Assembly: GCA_047605445.1 (NCBI GenBank)
Contig: JASGFP010000004.1
Location: 5,724-69,723, forward strand
Reading direction: 5' to 3'
DNA: 64,000 nt
Source: JAJXWB01 sp047605445
Lineage (GTDB): Bacteria > Pseudomonadota > Alphaproteobacteria > Rhizobiales > Beijerinckiaceae
Shown here: positions 10,350 through 18,315 of the stretch, piece by piece
Numbering within the stretch: the stretch's first letter is position 1
Layout of the letters: each line of letters opens with the position of its first letter
Made by a program: the position numbers and the translations under genes
Notes under the pieces: model-generated
What the model was told of the DNA's origin: nothing
Databases searched by the model: none
What the model saw: only the letters and a program-made list of their open reading frames with translations

Positions 10350-11579
10350 TCATTCGCTCGACAGGATCGCGTTGCGCACGAGCGGATAGATCTGGCCTTC
10401 CCACTTCTTGCCGGAGAAGACGCCGTAATGGCCGACGCCCGGTTGCAGGTGATGGCGCTTGCGGAACGGCTTGAGGCTCGAACAGAGATCGTGCGCGGCC
10501 AGCGTCTGGCCGACGGAACAGATGTCGTCGCGTTCGCCTTCGACCGTCAGCAGCGTCGTCTTCTTGATCGCTTTCGGATTGACCGTGCGGCCCTTGTACT
10601 GCAATTGCCCTTTGGCCAGCGCGTAATCCTGGAAAACCAGCTTGACCGTCTCGATGTAGAATTCCGCGGTCAGGTCGAGGACGGCGAAATATTCGTCGTA
10701 GAAGGTCTTGGTCTGCTGCGCTTTCTCCATCTCGCCGGCGGCGAGCGAATTGTAGAGTTCCACATGAGCCTTCACATGCCGGTCCATGTTCATGGACATG
10801 AAGGCGGTGAGCTGCATGAAGCCGGGATAGACGAGCCGTCCCGCGCCCTTGAACCGGCCGGGCACCAGCGCGATCAGGTTCTTCTCGAACCATTCGATCG
10901 GCTTGGTCGTCGCCAGCTCGTTGACCTTGGTCGGGTTGAGCCGGCAGTCGATCGGGCCCGCCATCAGCGTCAGGCTCGCGGGCGTCGCCGGATTGTCGGA
11001 TTCCGCCATGATGGCGGTCGCGGCGAGCGCCTGAACGCAAGGCTGGCAGACGGCCACGACATGCGCGGGCGGACCGAGTTTTTCGAGGAACTCGATCACG
11101 TGGCCGATGTAGCCGTCCATGCCGAATTCGCCGGCCGACAGCGGGACGTCGCGGGCGTTGTGCCAGTCCGTAATATAGACGTCATTGTCCGCGAGCAGAA
11201 CTTGCACGGTGTTGCGCAGCAGGGTCGCAAAATGGCCCGAAAGCGGCGCGACAAGGAGCACCTTGGGTTGTGGAACGTCGATGTCCTTGCGGAAGCGCAA
11301 CAGCGAGCCGAAAGGCGTCGAATAGACAACTTCCTCGGTGACGGTGGCTTGGCGATTGCCGACCTTGACCTTGTCGATGCGATAGGGCGGGCGATGATGC
11401 GTGAGACGTGCGCGCGTCATCAGTTCGTAGGCGGCCGAGACATTGCCGAGAAACGGGATGCCGGATCTGCTCAGCCATGAATGCTCGATCACATCCAGCG
11501 CCGACTGGGCGAACACGCGGAATGGATCGATCAGGTCGTCCTGCGCCTGATAGGCGTAATACATCATGCGTTGCAACAT
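10350..11579 (-). CDS. phaZ: Intracellular polyhydroxyalkanoate (PHB) depolymerase
   Basis: A 409-residue alpha/beta-hydrolase of the intracellular PhaZ type, which degrades stored polyhydroxybutyrate granules. These enzymes use a cysteine nucleophile in a modified lipase box; here Cys178 in VVAVCQPCV fits, with likely Asp in GERDDICSV and His in PGVGHYGVF completing the triad. No signal peptide is present, in keeping with an intracellular granule enzyme. The start ATG at 11579 has GGGG a few bases upstream; a second ATG pair lies five residues in. It precedes matA and matB on the same strand, so storage-polymer and malonate use may be co-expressed. Confidence 0.92.
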   Translation of the reverse strand: MLQRMMYYAYQAQDDLIDPFRVFAQSALDVIEHSWLSRSGIPFLGNVSAAYELMTRARLTHHRPPYRIDKVKVGNRQATVTEEVVYSTPFGSLLRFRKDIDVPQPKVLLVAPLSGHFATLLRNTVQVLLADNDVYITDWHNARDVPLSAGEFGMDGYIGHVIEFLEKLGPPAHVVAVCQPCVQALAATAIMAESDNPATPASLTLMAGPIDCRLNPTKVNELATTKPIEWFEKNLIALVPGRFKGAGRLVYPGFMQLTAFMSMNMDRHVKAHVELYNSLAAGEMEKAQQTKTFYDEYFAVLDLTAEFYIETVKLVFQDYALAKGQLQYKGRTVNPKAIKKTTLLTVEGERDDICSVGQTLAAHDLCSSLKPFRKRHHLQPGVGHYGVFSGKKWEGQIYPLVRNAILSSE

Positions 11580-11843
11580 GAACCCCGCGTTCGACCCCGC
11601 GCCTCAGCCATCCCATCGGAGCGCGCTGGCATGCTGCCATGCCAAGTTGGTGCAATGCAACGGGCGATATGACTTTCGGGACGCCCACGCTTATGATTTG
11701 GGACAATGCGGACAACGGGCGGTAAAGACACAACACTTGCCCGAGGATAGGGCTGATTGCCCGCAACACGGGCAAGACGCGGCGCCGAAGTCCATACCGC
11801 GCTGCGAAAGCGCGTGCTAGGCTGGCGCAGTTGGAGGAATGCG

Positions 11844-12500
11844 ATGCCAAAAGGCGTTTTGACGATCACGAGCCGCAATTATTCGTCCTGGTCGCTGCGC
11901 GGCTGGCTGATCTGCAAGGGCGCGGGCATCGATTTCGACGTCAAGACGGTCGGTTCCGACGATCCGGACGCGCGCGCCGAGCTGCTGCACCTCTCCCCGT
12001 CCTTCCTGACGCCGAAGCTGGAATATGACGGCGTGGAAGTCTGGGACGTGCTGGCGATCGCCGAATTCCTCAACGAAATCAAGCCGAAGGCCAAACTCCT
12101 GCCGACCGACCGCGCCACCCGCGCCCATTGCCGGGCGATCTGCGGCGAGATGCACCAGGGCTTCATCAACCTGCGCTCCGCGCTGCCGATGAACATCAAG
12201 GGCAATTATCCGGGCTTCAAGGTCTGGCAGGGCGCCCAGCACGACATCGACCGCGTCCTGTCTATCTGGCGCGGCTGCTTCACGGCCTACAAGGGCCCGT
12301 TCCTGTTCGGCGAGGCCGCGACGCTGGCCGACGCCATGTTCGCCCCGGTCTGCTCGCGCTTCAAGACCTACGACGTCAAGCTCGACGCCCAGTGCGCCGC
12401 CTACCGGGACATGATCCTGGAGCGCAAGTCCATGCAGGAATGGATCGCTGCGGCTCTGGAAGAGCCGGACGAGCTGGAAGAGCTGGACGTGGAATTTTAG
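11844..12500 (+). CDS. Glutathione S-transferase family protein
   Basis: A 218-residue protein with the two-domain GST layout. The thioredoxin-like N-terminal domain (about 1-80) begins ITSRNYSSWSLRGWL, whose Ser pair is the likely glutathione-activating site, and includes the cis-Pro region SFLTPKLEYDG. The all-helical C-terminal domain spans about 90-210. It would conjugate glutathione to electrophiles or isomerise a substrate in the cytoplasm. The ATG at 11844 is preceded by GGAGGAA; upstream codons in the same frame are not family-like. It is divergent from phaZ, with a 264-base intergenic region, and convergent with ggt. The exact class and substrate are unknown. Confidence 0.88.
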   Translation: MPKGVLTITSRNYSSWSLRGWLICKGAGIDFDVKTVGSDDPDARAELLHLSPSFLTPKLEYDGVEVWDVLAIAEFLNEIKPKAKLLPTDRATRAHCRAICGEMHQGFINLRSALPMNIKGNYPGFKVWQGAQHDIDRVLSIWRGCFTAYKGPFLFGEAATLADAMFAPVCSRFKTYDVKLDAQCAAYRDMILERKSMQEWIAAALEEPDELEELDVEF

Positions 12501-12513
12501 GCGACAGCCCCGC

Positions 12514-12607
12514 TGTCATCCCGGACGGCCGCAGGCCGATCCGGGATCCAGCCGGCGATTTCGGCGCTCTGGATCCCGGCTCGCCGCTTCGCTCCGGCCG
12601 GGATGCC
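12514..12607. repeat. Palindromic intergenic repeat, family B
   Basis: A 94-base imperfect palindrome running from TGTCATCCCGGACGG to CCGGGATGCCA, with CCGGGATCCAG and CTGGATCCCGG in the middle. It occupies almost the whole gap between the convergent GST and gamma-glutamyltransferase genes and could act as a termination or RNA-stability structure. A reverse-orientation relative is at 8792-8885. Confidence 0.7.
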
Positions 12608-12618
12608 AGGTCGGCCGA

Positions 12619-14352
12619 TCACCACCCGACCGCCGCCGTCCCCCTCTGCCGGCTGTCGCTCGCCCCCATCATCAGCCCATCCAGCACCTGGATCGTCGCG
12701 ACCGACCCCAGCGTCCCGCCGACGACCACGTTCTGCCCCTTCTCCCGCAACAGCCGGATCGTATCGAGCGACAGGCCGCGTTCGACGCGCAACTCGTCCG
12801 GCAGCCATTGATGGTGGAAGCGCGGGGCTTCCATGGCCTCAGCCGCGTTCATGCCGTGGTCGACCAGGTTGGAAATCTGCTCCAGCACCGTCGTGATGAT
12901 GCGCGGCCCGCCGGGCGAGCCCGTCACGATTTCCACCTTGCCGTCCTTCAGCACGATGGTCGGCGTCATCGAAGACAGCGGGCGTTTTTTCGGCCCCGGC
13001 GCATTGGCGGGTCCGCCCACCAGCCCGAAGGCGTTTGGGCTGCCTGGCTTTGCGGCGAAATCGTCGAGCTCGTTGTTGAGCAGCACGCCGGTGCCCTCCG
13101 CCACCAGCCCCAGCCCGTAGGAAAAATTCAGCGTGTAGGTATTGGCGACCGCATTGCCCTCGCGGTCCACGACGGAAAAATGCGTGGTCTGGTCGCCCTC
13201 GAACGGCGCGGGATCGACATGCTTGATTTCGACGGAAGGCCGCGCCTTCTCCGTCGAGATTTCCTCCGCCAGCTTCGCCGCATATTTCTTGGACAACAGT
13301 CCCGACAGCGGGATTTTCACGAAATCCGGATCGGCCAGCCATTCCGCGCGGTCGGCGAAGGCGAGCTTCATCGCTTCCGTCATGACGTGGACGGTCGCCG
13401 CCGTCTGCGGCCCGCTTTCCCGGATTGGGAAATGCTCGAGAATGTTCAGAAGCTCGATCAGATGCACGCCGCCGGAAGAGGGCGGCGGCATGGAGACGAT
13501 GTCGTGGCCGCGATAGGTTCCGCGCACGACAGGCCGCTCCATGGGCGCGTAGCCTTTCAGGTCGTCGGCCGTCATCAGCCCGCCCGCGCCGCGCACGGCG
13601 GCGACGATTTTTTCCGCGGTCTCGCCCTCGTAGAAGGCGCGGTGCCCGCCGGTCGCTATCCGTTCCAGCGTGGCGGCGAGATCGGCCTGCGCCAGCGTGT
13701 CGCCTGGCCCGAGCGTACTTCCATCGGGCTTGAAAAAAATCGCCCGGCTCGAGGGCCAGCGCCCGAGCCGGCGGGCGGCTTGCGGCAGGGAATCGGCGAG
13801 ATCGTCCTCGATCGGGACGCCCTCGCGCGCCAGCCGGATCGCCGGCGCCAGCAGGTCGGCGAGCGAGAACTTGCCCGAGCCCCATTTGTCCCGCGCATGG
13901 GCGAGCCCCGCCACCGTGCCGGGAACGCCGACGCCGAGCCCGCTGTCGCGCGATTTTTTCGGATCCGCGGCGCCGGCTGTGTCCAGGAATACGTCTGAAC
14001 TGGTCGCCGCCGGCGCAATTTCGCGGTAGTCGAGCGCGACGTCGCGGTTCTCTTTCGCCAGATGCACGACCATGAACCCGCCGCCGCCGAGATTGCCCGC
14101 GCGGGGTAGCGTCACCGCCAGGGCGAAGCCGGTCGCCACCGCCGCATCCACCGCATTGCCGCCTTGCTTCAAAATGTCGAGCCCGACCCGCGCGGCGATC
14201 TTTTCCTGCGCCACGACCATGCCATTGCGCGCCAGCACGGGCAGGTTGCGCGCAATCCCCGCGATAATCGGCGGCCCGGCCTCGGCCCGCGCCGGCTGCG
14301 CGCCGTTGGGGAAGGCAAGAAAAAGGAGAGCGAGCGCAGCAACATGCCCCAT
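12619..14352 (-). CDS. ggt: Gamma-glutamyltransferase (glutathione hydrolase), periplasmic
   Basis: A 577-residue precursor with a Sec signal peptide (residues 1-23, MGHVAALALLFLAF then PARA). Gamma-glutamyltransferases cleave glutathione and transfer the gamma-glutamyl group. The chain autoprocesses into two subunits before a catalytic Thr; here the first Thr of the TTHFSVVD motif fits. Other family marks are the N-terminal QGGNAVDAAVATG, the LNFSYG segment, and GSPGGPRIITTVLEQ near the C-terminus. The start at 14352 was chosen because it directly opens the signal peptide; an in-frame GTG lies about 30 bases further upstream. It is divergent from cdd and convergent with the GST gene, so both neighbours touch glutathione or salvage chemistry. 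Confidence 0.92.
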   Translation of the reverse strand: MGHVAALALLFLAFPNGAQPARAEAGPPIIAGIARNLPVLARNGMVVAQEKIAARVGLDILKQGGNAVDAAVATGFALAVTLPRAGNLGGGGFMVVHLAKENRDVALDYREIAPAATSSDVFLDTAGAADPKKSRDSGLGVGVPGTVAGLAHARDKWGSGKFSLADLLAPAIRLAREGVPIEDDLADSLPQAARRLGRWPSSRAIFFKPDGSTLGPGDTLAQADLAATLERIATGGHRAFYEGETAEKIVAAVRGAGGLMTADDLKGYAPMERPVVRGTYRGHDIVSMPPPSSGGVHLIELLNILEHFPIRESGPQTAATVHVMTEAMKLAFADRAEWLADPDFVKIPLSGLLSKKYAAKLAEEISTEKARPSVEIKHVDPAPFEGDQTTHFSVVDREGNAVANTYTLNFSYGLGLVAEGTGVLLNNELDDFAAKPGSPNAFGLVGGPANAPGPKKRPLSSMTPTIVLKDGKVEIVTGSPGGPRIITTVLEQISNLVDHGMNAAEAMEAPRFHHQWLPDELRVERGLSLDTIRLLREKGQNVVVGGTLGSVATIQVLDGLMMGASDSRQRGTAAVGW

Positions 14353-14451
14353 TCCCGCCCGCCTCGTTTGCAAATTCTTTGTCACTGGGTGGCATCCTGC
14401 GCGATCACGGATTTGGAATGCTACACGCAGCACACGCAATTGGCGCGGTCG

Positions 14452-14874
14452 ATGAACCAGCCTGACGATCTCCTGGCCGCAGCCCGGGCCGCGCGCGCGC
14501 ATGCTCACGCGCCCTATTCGGGCTTTGCGGTGGGCGCGGCCGTGCGCGGCGCGTCAGGGCGGGTCTACGCCGGCTGCAATGTCGAGAACGCCGCCTATCC
14601 CGAAGGCCTCTGCGCAGAGGCCGTCGCCATTGGCGCCTGCGTGGCGGCGGGCGAAACGAAAATCGTCGAGGCGCTCGTCGTCGCCGATTCGCCGGGCCCG
14701 ACGACGCCCTGCGGCGCCTGCCGCCAGCGGCTCCGCGAATTCGCCGCCGACGAAACGCCGGTCCATGCGGCCGGCGCGGCTGGCGTCGTGGCCACCTATT
14801 CGCTCGGCGCGCTGCTGCCGCATTCGTTCGGTCCGGGCCATCTCGTCCTCCAGAGTCGGAAAGCGTCGACATGA
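14452..14874 (+). CDS. cdd: Cytidine deaminase
   Basis: A 140-residue zinc enzyme that deaminates cytidine and deoxycytidine to uridine forms in the pyrimidine salvage pathway. The small tetrameric class is indicated by length and by zinc ligands Cys54 in GLCAEAVAI (with catalytic Glu56) and Cys87 and Cys90 in TPCGACRQ. The substrate-binding GCNVENAAYPEG region precedes it. It is the first gene of an operon: its stop overlaps the punA start by 4 bases (ATGA). The start at 14452 opens the typical short N-terminal helix. Confidence 0.93.
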   Translation: MNQPDDLLAAARAARAHAHAPYSGFAVGAAVRGASGRVYAGCNVENAAYPEGLCAEAVAIGACVAAGETKIVEALVVADSPGPTTPCGACRQRLREFAADETPVHAAGAAGVVATYSLGALLPHSFGPGHLVLQSRKAST

Positions 14875-15686
14875 CCGATGTCGTTGATCAGGCCGTCGCG
14901 ATCATCAACGCGCGCGACGTTCCCATCGTGGATACGGCGATCGTGCTCGGCGCGGGGCTTGGCGCCGTCGCCGAGGGCTTCGACGATGCGATCACCATTC
15001 CCTACGCCGACCTGCCGGGCTTCCCGCAGGGACAGGCGGAGCCGGATGGGGCGCTCGTCATCGCCACGCATGATGGCATGACGGTCGCCTACATGCGCGG
15101 GCGGGCCAAATTTCACGAGGCCGGCGATGCGGCCGCGATGGCGGCGCCGCTCGAGACTCTCGCCATGCTCGGCGCCACCAATTTCATTCTGGCGGGCGGC
15201 GTCGGCTCGGTGCGCGGCGACATGCATCCGGGCAATCTCGTGCTCATCACCGATCACATAAATCTCGGCGGCATCAATCCGCTGATCGGCATGTCGTCGG
15301 ACGGCGGTCTCATCAGCCTGACGGAAGCCTACGATCCCAAACTCTTTCGCCGTCTCAAGCGCGCGACGATCCATTGCGGCGTTCAGACGCACGAGGGCGT
15401 GATGATGTGGTTCTCCGGACCGACCTTCGAGACGCCCGCCGAAATCCGCATGGCGCGCGCGCTCGGCGCGGATGTGGTCAGCATGTCCATGGCGCCGGAA
15501 GTGATTCTCGCGCGACGTCTCGGCGTCAATGTCGCCGCCATCGGCGCAGTCACTTACTATGGCGCGGGTTTCCAGGGCGGCGCGCCAAGTCACGACCAGA
15601 CGCTGCGGCAGGCGCACGCCGCCGCCATCGGCCTGAAGCGACTGTTGCGCGCCTTCCCGAAGACTCGCGAAATGACGCCGGCCTGA
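14871..15686 (+). CDS. punA: Purine-nucleoside phosphorylase
   Basis: A 271-residue phosphorylase that splits purine nucleosides with phosphate to give free base and ribose-1-phosphate. Trimeric (mammalian-type) PNP features are visible: VLGAGLGAVAEG near residues 24-35, YMRGRAKFHEAG (phosphate and ribose contacts), AGGVGSV, and the base-site stretch MMWFSGPTFETPAEIRM. It overlaps cdd by 4 bases and deoA by 1 base, so the three genes are probably translated from one message for nucleoside salvage. One oddity is the leading Gly-Ala-Gly-Leu-Gly in place of the usual Gly-Ser-Gly-Leu-Gly of this family. Confidence 0.92.
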   Translation: MTDVVDQAVAIINARDVPIVDTAIVLGAGLGAVAEGFDDAITIPYADLPGFPQGQAEPDGALVIATHDGMTVAYMRGRAKFHEAGDAAAMAAPLETLAMLGATNFILAGGVGSVRGDMHPGNLVLITDHINLGGINPLIGMSSDGGLISLTEAYDPKLFRRLKRATIHCGVQTHEGVMMWFSGPTFETPAEIRMARALGADVVSMSMAPEVILARRLGVNVAAIGAVTYYGAGFQGGAPSHDQTLRQAHAAAIGLKRLLRAFPKTREMTPA

Positions 15687-17008
15687 TGGCCGAACGCCTC
15701 GCGCCCGAAATCATCCGCGCCAAGCGCGACGGGCGCACGCTCGAGCGCGCCGACATCGACTTCTTCATTCAGGGTCTCGTCTCCGGCGCCGTCGGCGCCG
15801 ATCAGGCGGCGGCCTTCGCCATGGCCGTCTTTTTTCGTGGCATGGATGCGCGCGAATGCGCCGATCTCACGGCTGCGATGACTGCGTCCGGAACGCGGCT
15901 CGATTGGCGCGCGCTCGATCTCGGCGGTCCCGTTCTGGACAAGCATTCGACCGGCGGCGTCGGCGACGTCGTGAGCCTCATGCTCGCGCCGATGGTTGCA
16001 GCCTGCGGCGGCTTCGTGCCGATGATCGCCGGCCGTGGCCTCGGCCATACCGGCGGCACTGTCGACAAGCTCGAATCGATTCCCGGCTACCGTACCTCGC
16101 CCGATCTCGCGGCGATGCAGCGTGTGATACGCGCGGCCGGCTGCGCCATCGTCGGCCAGTCCGACGATCTCGCGCCCGCCGACCGCCGTCTTTACGCGAT
16201 CCGCGACGTGACGGCGACGGTCGAATCCATTCCGCTCATCACCGCGTCGATCCTGTCCAAGAAACTCGCCGCCGGCCTTGACGCGCTGGTCATGGACGTG
16301 AAGACCGGCGCCGGCGCCTTCATGGTCGCGCTGGAGCAATCGCGCGCGCTGGCGCAATCGCTCGTGGCGACTGGCGGCGCGGCGGGCCTGCCGACGCGCG
16401 CGCTCATCACCGACATGAACGAGGCGCTCGCGCCTTGCGCCGGCAATGCGATCGAAGTCGCCTGCGCCATCGACTATCTGACCGGCGCGCGCCGAGACGC
16501 GCGCCTGCACGAGGTCGTGCTGGCGCTCGGCGCGGAAATGCTGACGCTCGGGAGCCTTGCGTCCTCGCGGGAAGAGGCCTGCGAAAAGTTGGAGCGCGCA
16601 TTGGCGAGCGGCGCCGCCGCCGACCGTTTTGCGCGTATGGTGGCGGGGCTCGGCGGCCCGTCCGATCTCGTCGAGGCGTCGACGCGCTATCTCGCCCAGG
16701 CGCCCGTGATTGTCGAGGCGCGTTCCCCGCTTTCGGGATTCATTACGGCGGTCGACGTTCGCGCGCTCGGCCTCGCCGTCGTCGGGCTCGGCGGTGGGCG
16801 TCGGCGCGCGGGCGACAGGATTGATCCGTCGGTCGGCCTGTCCGAAATCGCGCCGCTCGGCGCGGATGTTGCGCAGCAGCCCCTCGCCCGCGTTCATGCG
16901 CGCGACGCGACGGCGGCGAAGGCCGCCGTCGCGGTCGTCCAGCGCGCCTTTGCAATTGGCGACAATGCGGCGTCGCCAGAACCGCTCGTTGTCGAACGTA
17001 TCGGCTGA
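15686..17008 (+). CDS. deoA: Thymidine phosphorylase
   Basis: A 440-residue enzyme of the nucleoside phosphorylase class II family that converts thymidine and phosphate to thymine and deoxyribose-1-phosphate. The signature KHSTGGVGD is at residues 86-94, and the glycine-rich GRGLGHTGGTVDKLE at about 113-127. The helical alpha domain and the mixed alpha/beta domain with the KTGAGAFM phosphate-binding segment are both complete. The stop codon of punA overlaps the start (TGATG), so translation is coupled. With cdd and punA it forms a salvage operon feeding sugar phosphates into central metabolism. Length is normal for the family. Confidence 0.93.
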   Translation: MAERLAPEIIRAKRDGRTLERADIDFFIQGLVSGAVGADQAAAFAMAVFFRGMDARECADLTAAMTASGTRLDWRALDLGGPVLDKHSTGGVGDVVSLMLAPMVAACGGFVPMIAGRGLGHTGGTVDKLESIPGYRTSPDLAAMQRVIRAAGCAIVGQSDDLAPADRRLYAIRDVTATVESIPLITASILSKKLAAGLDALVMDVKTGAGAFMVALEQSRALAQSLVATGGAAGLPTRALITDMNEALAPCAGNAIEVACAIDYLTGARRDARLHEVVLALGAEMLTLGSLASSREEACEKLERALASGAAADRFARMVAGLGGPSDLVEASTRYLAQAPVIVEARSPLSGFITAVDVRALGLAVVGLGGGRRRAGDRIDPSVGLSEIAPLGADVAQQPLARVHARDATAAKAAVAVVQRAFAIGDNAASPEPLVVERIG

Positions 17009-17043
17009 CGCGGCGTTGCGCCGATAGCGTCGAACGGCGTCAG
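17005..17043. terminator. Hairpin spanning the stop codons of deoA and the NlpC/P60 gene
   Basis: CTGACGC (17005-17011) pairs with GCGTCAG (17037-17043), and an inner GGCG/CGCC can form inside. Both convergent stop codons lie within the arms. There is no T-run, so it is only a tentative bidirectional terminator. Confidence 0.3.
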
Positions 17044-17900
17044 GCGATGGGCGTCAGCCGCCTGATTGCAGTGATCGCGCCGAACGAATTGCGCGCAATC
17101 CGCTCGCGCGCGCCTTTCAATGCTTCGCTCGCAACCAGCATGTGATGGCCGTTGGCGTGCAAGAGCGTGTCGGCGTCGCGCATGATACCGACGTGCCCTT
17201 TCCAGAAGATCAGGTCGCCGCGATGCAAATGCGTGAGTTCGTCGGTGATCGTCAGCGGCTGGCCCAGCGCCTTCGCCTGCATGTCGGTGTCGCGCGGCGC
17301 GGCGATTCCGCAGGCCGCGAGCGACGATTGCACGAGCCCCGAGCAATCGACGCCCGCAGGCGTCTTGCCGCCCCACAGATAGGGCGCGCCGCTCATGCTT
17401 TCGGCGACCGCGACAAAATCGGATTCGTAGGCTTGGACCGGCGCAAGATGGCGGGCGAAAACGAAACCGCCCCGCGCAAGACGCGCGAAATCACCGGATG
17501 CGTCGATGACTGCGACCTGCGCGCCGAACGGCAACGTTTCCACTATCGGCGCTTTCATGTTCGCGGCTGGATAGACGAAGGTCGCGCGCGCCGTGACGCG
17601 ATGCGTCGGCGCGACGACATCCGGCGCAAGCGCAAGTTCGGAGAGATAGCCGACATACGAATCGCGCGCGAGCTGAACCCAGGCCCAGCCCTCCTCGCGC
17701 TCGAAAACCGTGACGGTTTCGCCCGCGAGCGCCTGTGTGTCGAGGCTGGCCTCGGGCGATGGCGCGCTCTTGAGATCGGCGACAGGCGCGACGACCTGCA
17801 TACGCACGCCTTCGACGAAGCGCGTGGCCTCCACCTGTCCCTTCAGATATGCGGCGGCGAGGTCGGGCCGCGCCGGCGTCAGACGCTTGTCGAACGTCAC
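17040..17900 (-). CDS. NlpC/P60 (C40) cell-wall endopeptidase with SH3-like domains
   Basis: A 286-residue protein expected to cut peptide stems of peptidoglycan. Two bacterial SH3-like segments (about 35-95 and 97-155) precede a C-terminal NlpC/P60 domain. The catalytic residues are visible: Cys186 in GVDCSGLVQ, His236 in WKGHVGIM, and His248 in LLHANGHH. The SAPYLWGG-like lead-in (SGAPYLWGGKTP) is also typical. No signal peptide is seen, so it may act on imported muropeptides in the cytoplasm or leave by another route. Its start overlaps the stop of the MarR gene by 4 bases, so the two are translationally coupled, with pepA upstream. This context suggests peptide recycling, which is inference. 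Confidence 0.88.
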   Translation of the reverse strand: MTFDKRLTPARPDLAAAYLKGQVEATRFVEGVRMQVVAPVADLKSAPSPEASLDTQALAGETVTVFEREEGWAWVQLARDSYVGYLSELALAPDVVAPTHRVTARATFVYPAANMKAPIVETLPFGAQVAVIDASGDFARLARGGFVFARHLAPVQAYESDFVAVAESMSGAPYLWGGKTPAGVDCSGLVQSSLAACGIAAPRDTDMQAKALGQPLTITDELTHLHRGDLIFWKGHVGIMRDADTLLHANGHHMLVASEALKGARERIARNSFGAITAIRRLTPIA

Positions 17901-18259
17901 GAGGCAAGCTCCTTCGCCTTGTCCACCACGAGGTCGCCGAGCTGCTCGACGAACAGTGCGCCCTTGACGGTGCGCTGCACGATCACGTTGCGGCGGTCGG
18001 CCTCGTCGCGCCGCCGCGTCACGAGCTCAAGCGCGCCGAGCGAATCGAGCGCGCGGGTGACGACCGGCTTGGTCACGTCGAGGCGCGCGGCGATGCCGCG
18101 CACCGTATGCGGCGGCTTTTCGAGATAGATGGTGAGCAGGATCGATAATTGCCGGAAGGTGAAATCGGGATGATCGCGCGGCCCCTTTTCGCGCACCACA
18201 TCGAGCGCGACATCGGACAAGAGACGCAGCGCCTGCTGCGGAGAAAGGACGATGGTCAT
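17897..18259 (-). CDS. MarR-type winged-helix regulator
   Basis: A 120-residue protein with one winged helix-turn-helix. The DNA-binding core reads TVRGIAARLDVTKPVVTRAL (about residues 58-77) followed by the wing LVTRRRDEADRRNVIV, a hallmark of MarR proteins. It is short for the family, with little beyond the DNA-binding domain and flanking dimerisation helices. The ATG at 18259 has GGAG upstream and is preferred over a longer frame with no family-like sequence. It lies 56 bases after pepA and overlaps the NlpC/P60 gene by 4 bases. A 20-base dyad just upstream could be its operator, so self-regulation is plausible. Confidence 0.85.
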   Translation of the reverse strand: MTIVLSPQQALRLLSDVALDVVREKGPRDHPDFTFRQLSILLTIYLEKPPHTVRGIAARLDVTKPVVTRALDSLGALELVTRRRDEADRRNVIVQRTVKGALFVEQLGDLVVDKAKELAS

Positions 18260-18281
18260 GATCGCGCTCCGTCTCCGCAGA

Positions 18282-18301
18282 TTATTTCGCAGGCGTATTA
18301 A
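18282..18301. promoter_or_regulatory. Candidate MarR operator dyad
   Basis: TTATTTCGCAGGCGTATTAA is an imperfect palindrome matching its own reverse complement at 14 of 20 positions, including both TTA/TAA ends and the CGC/GCG core. It lies 23-42 bases before the MarR start codon, in the short gap after pepA. MarR proteins usually bind such dyads over their own promoters. Confidence 0.45.
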
Positions 18302-18315
18302 AGTCCCGTTCCGCT

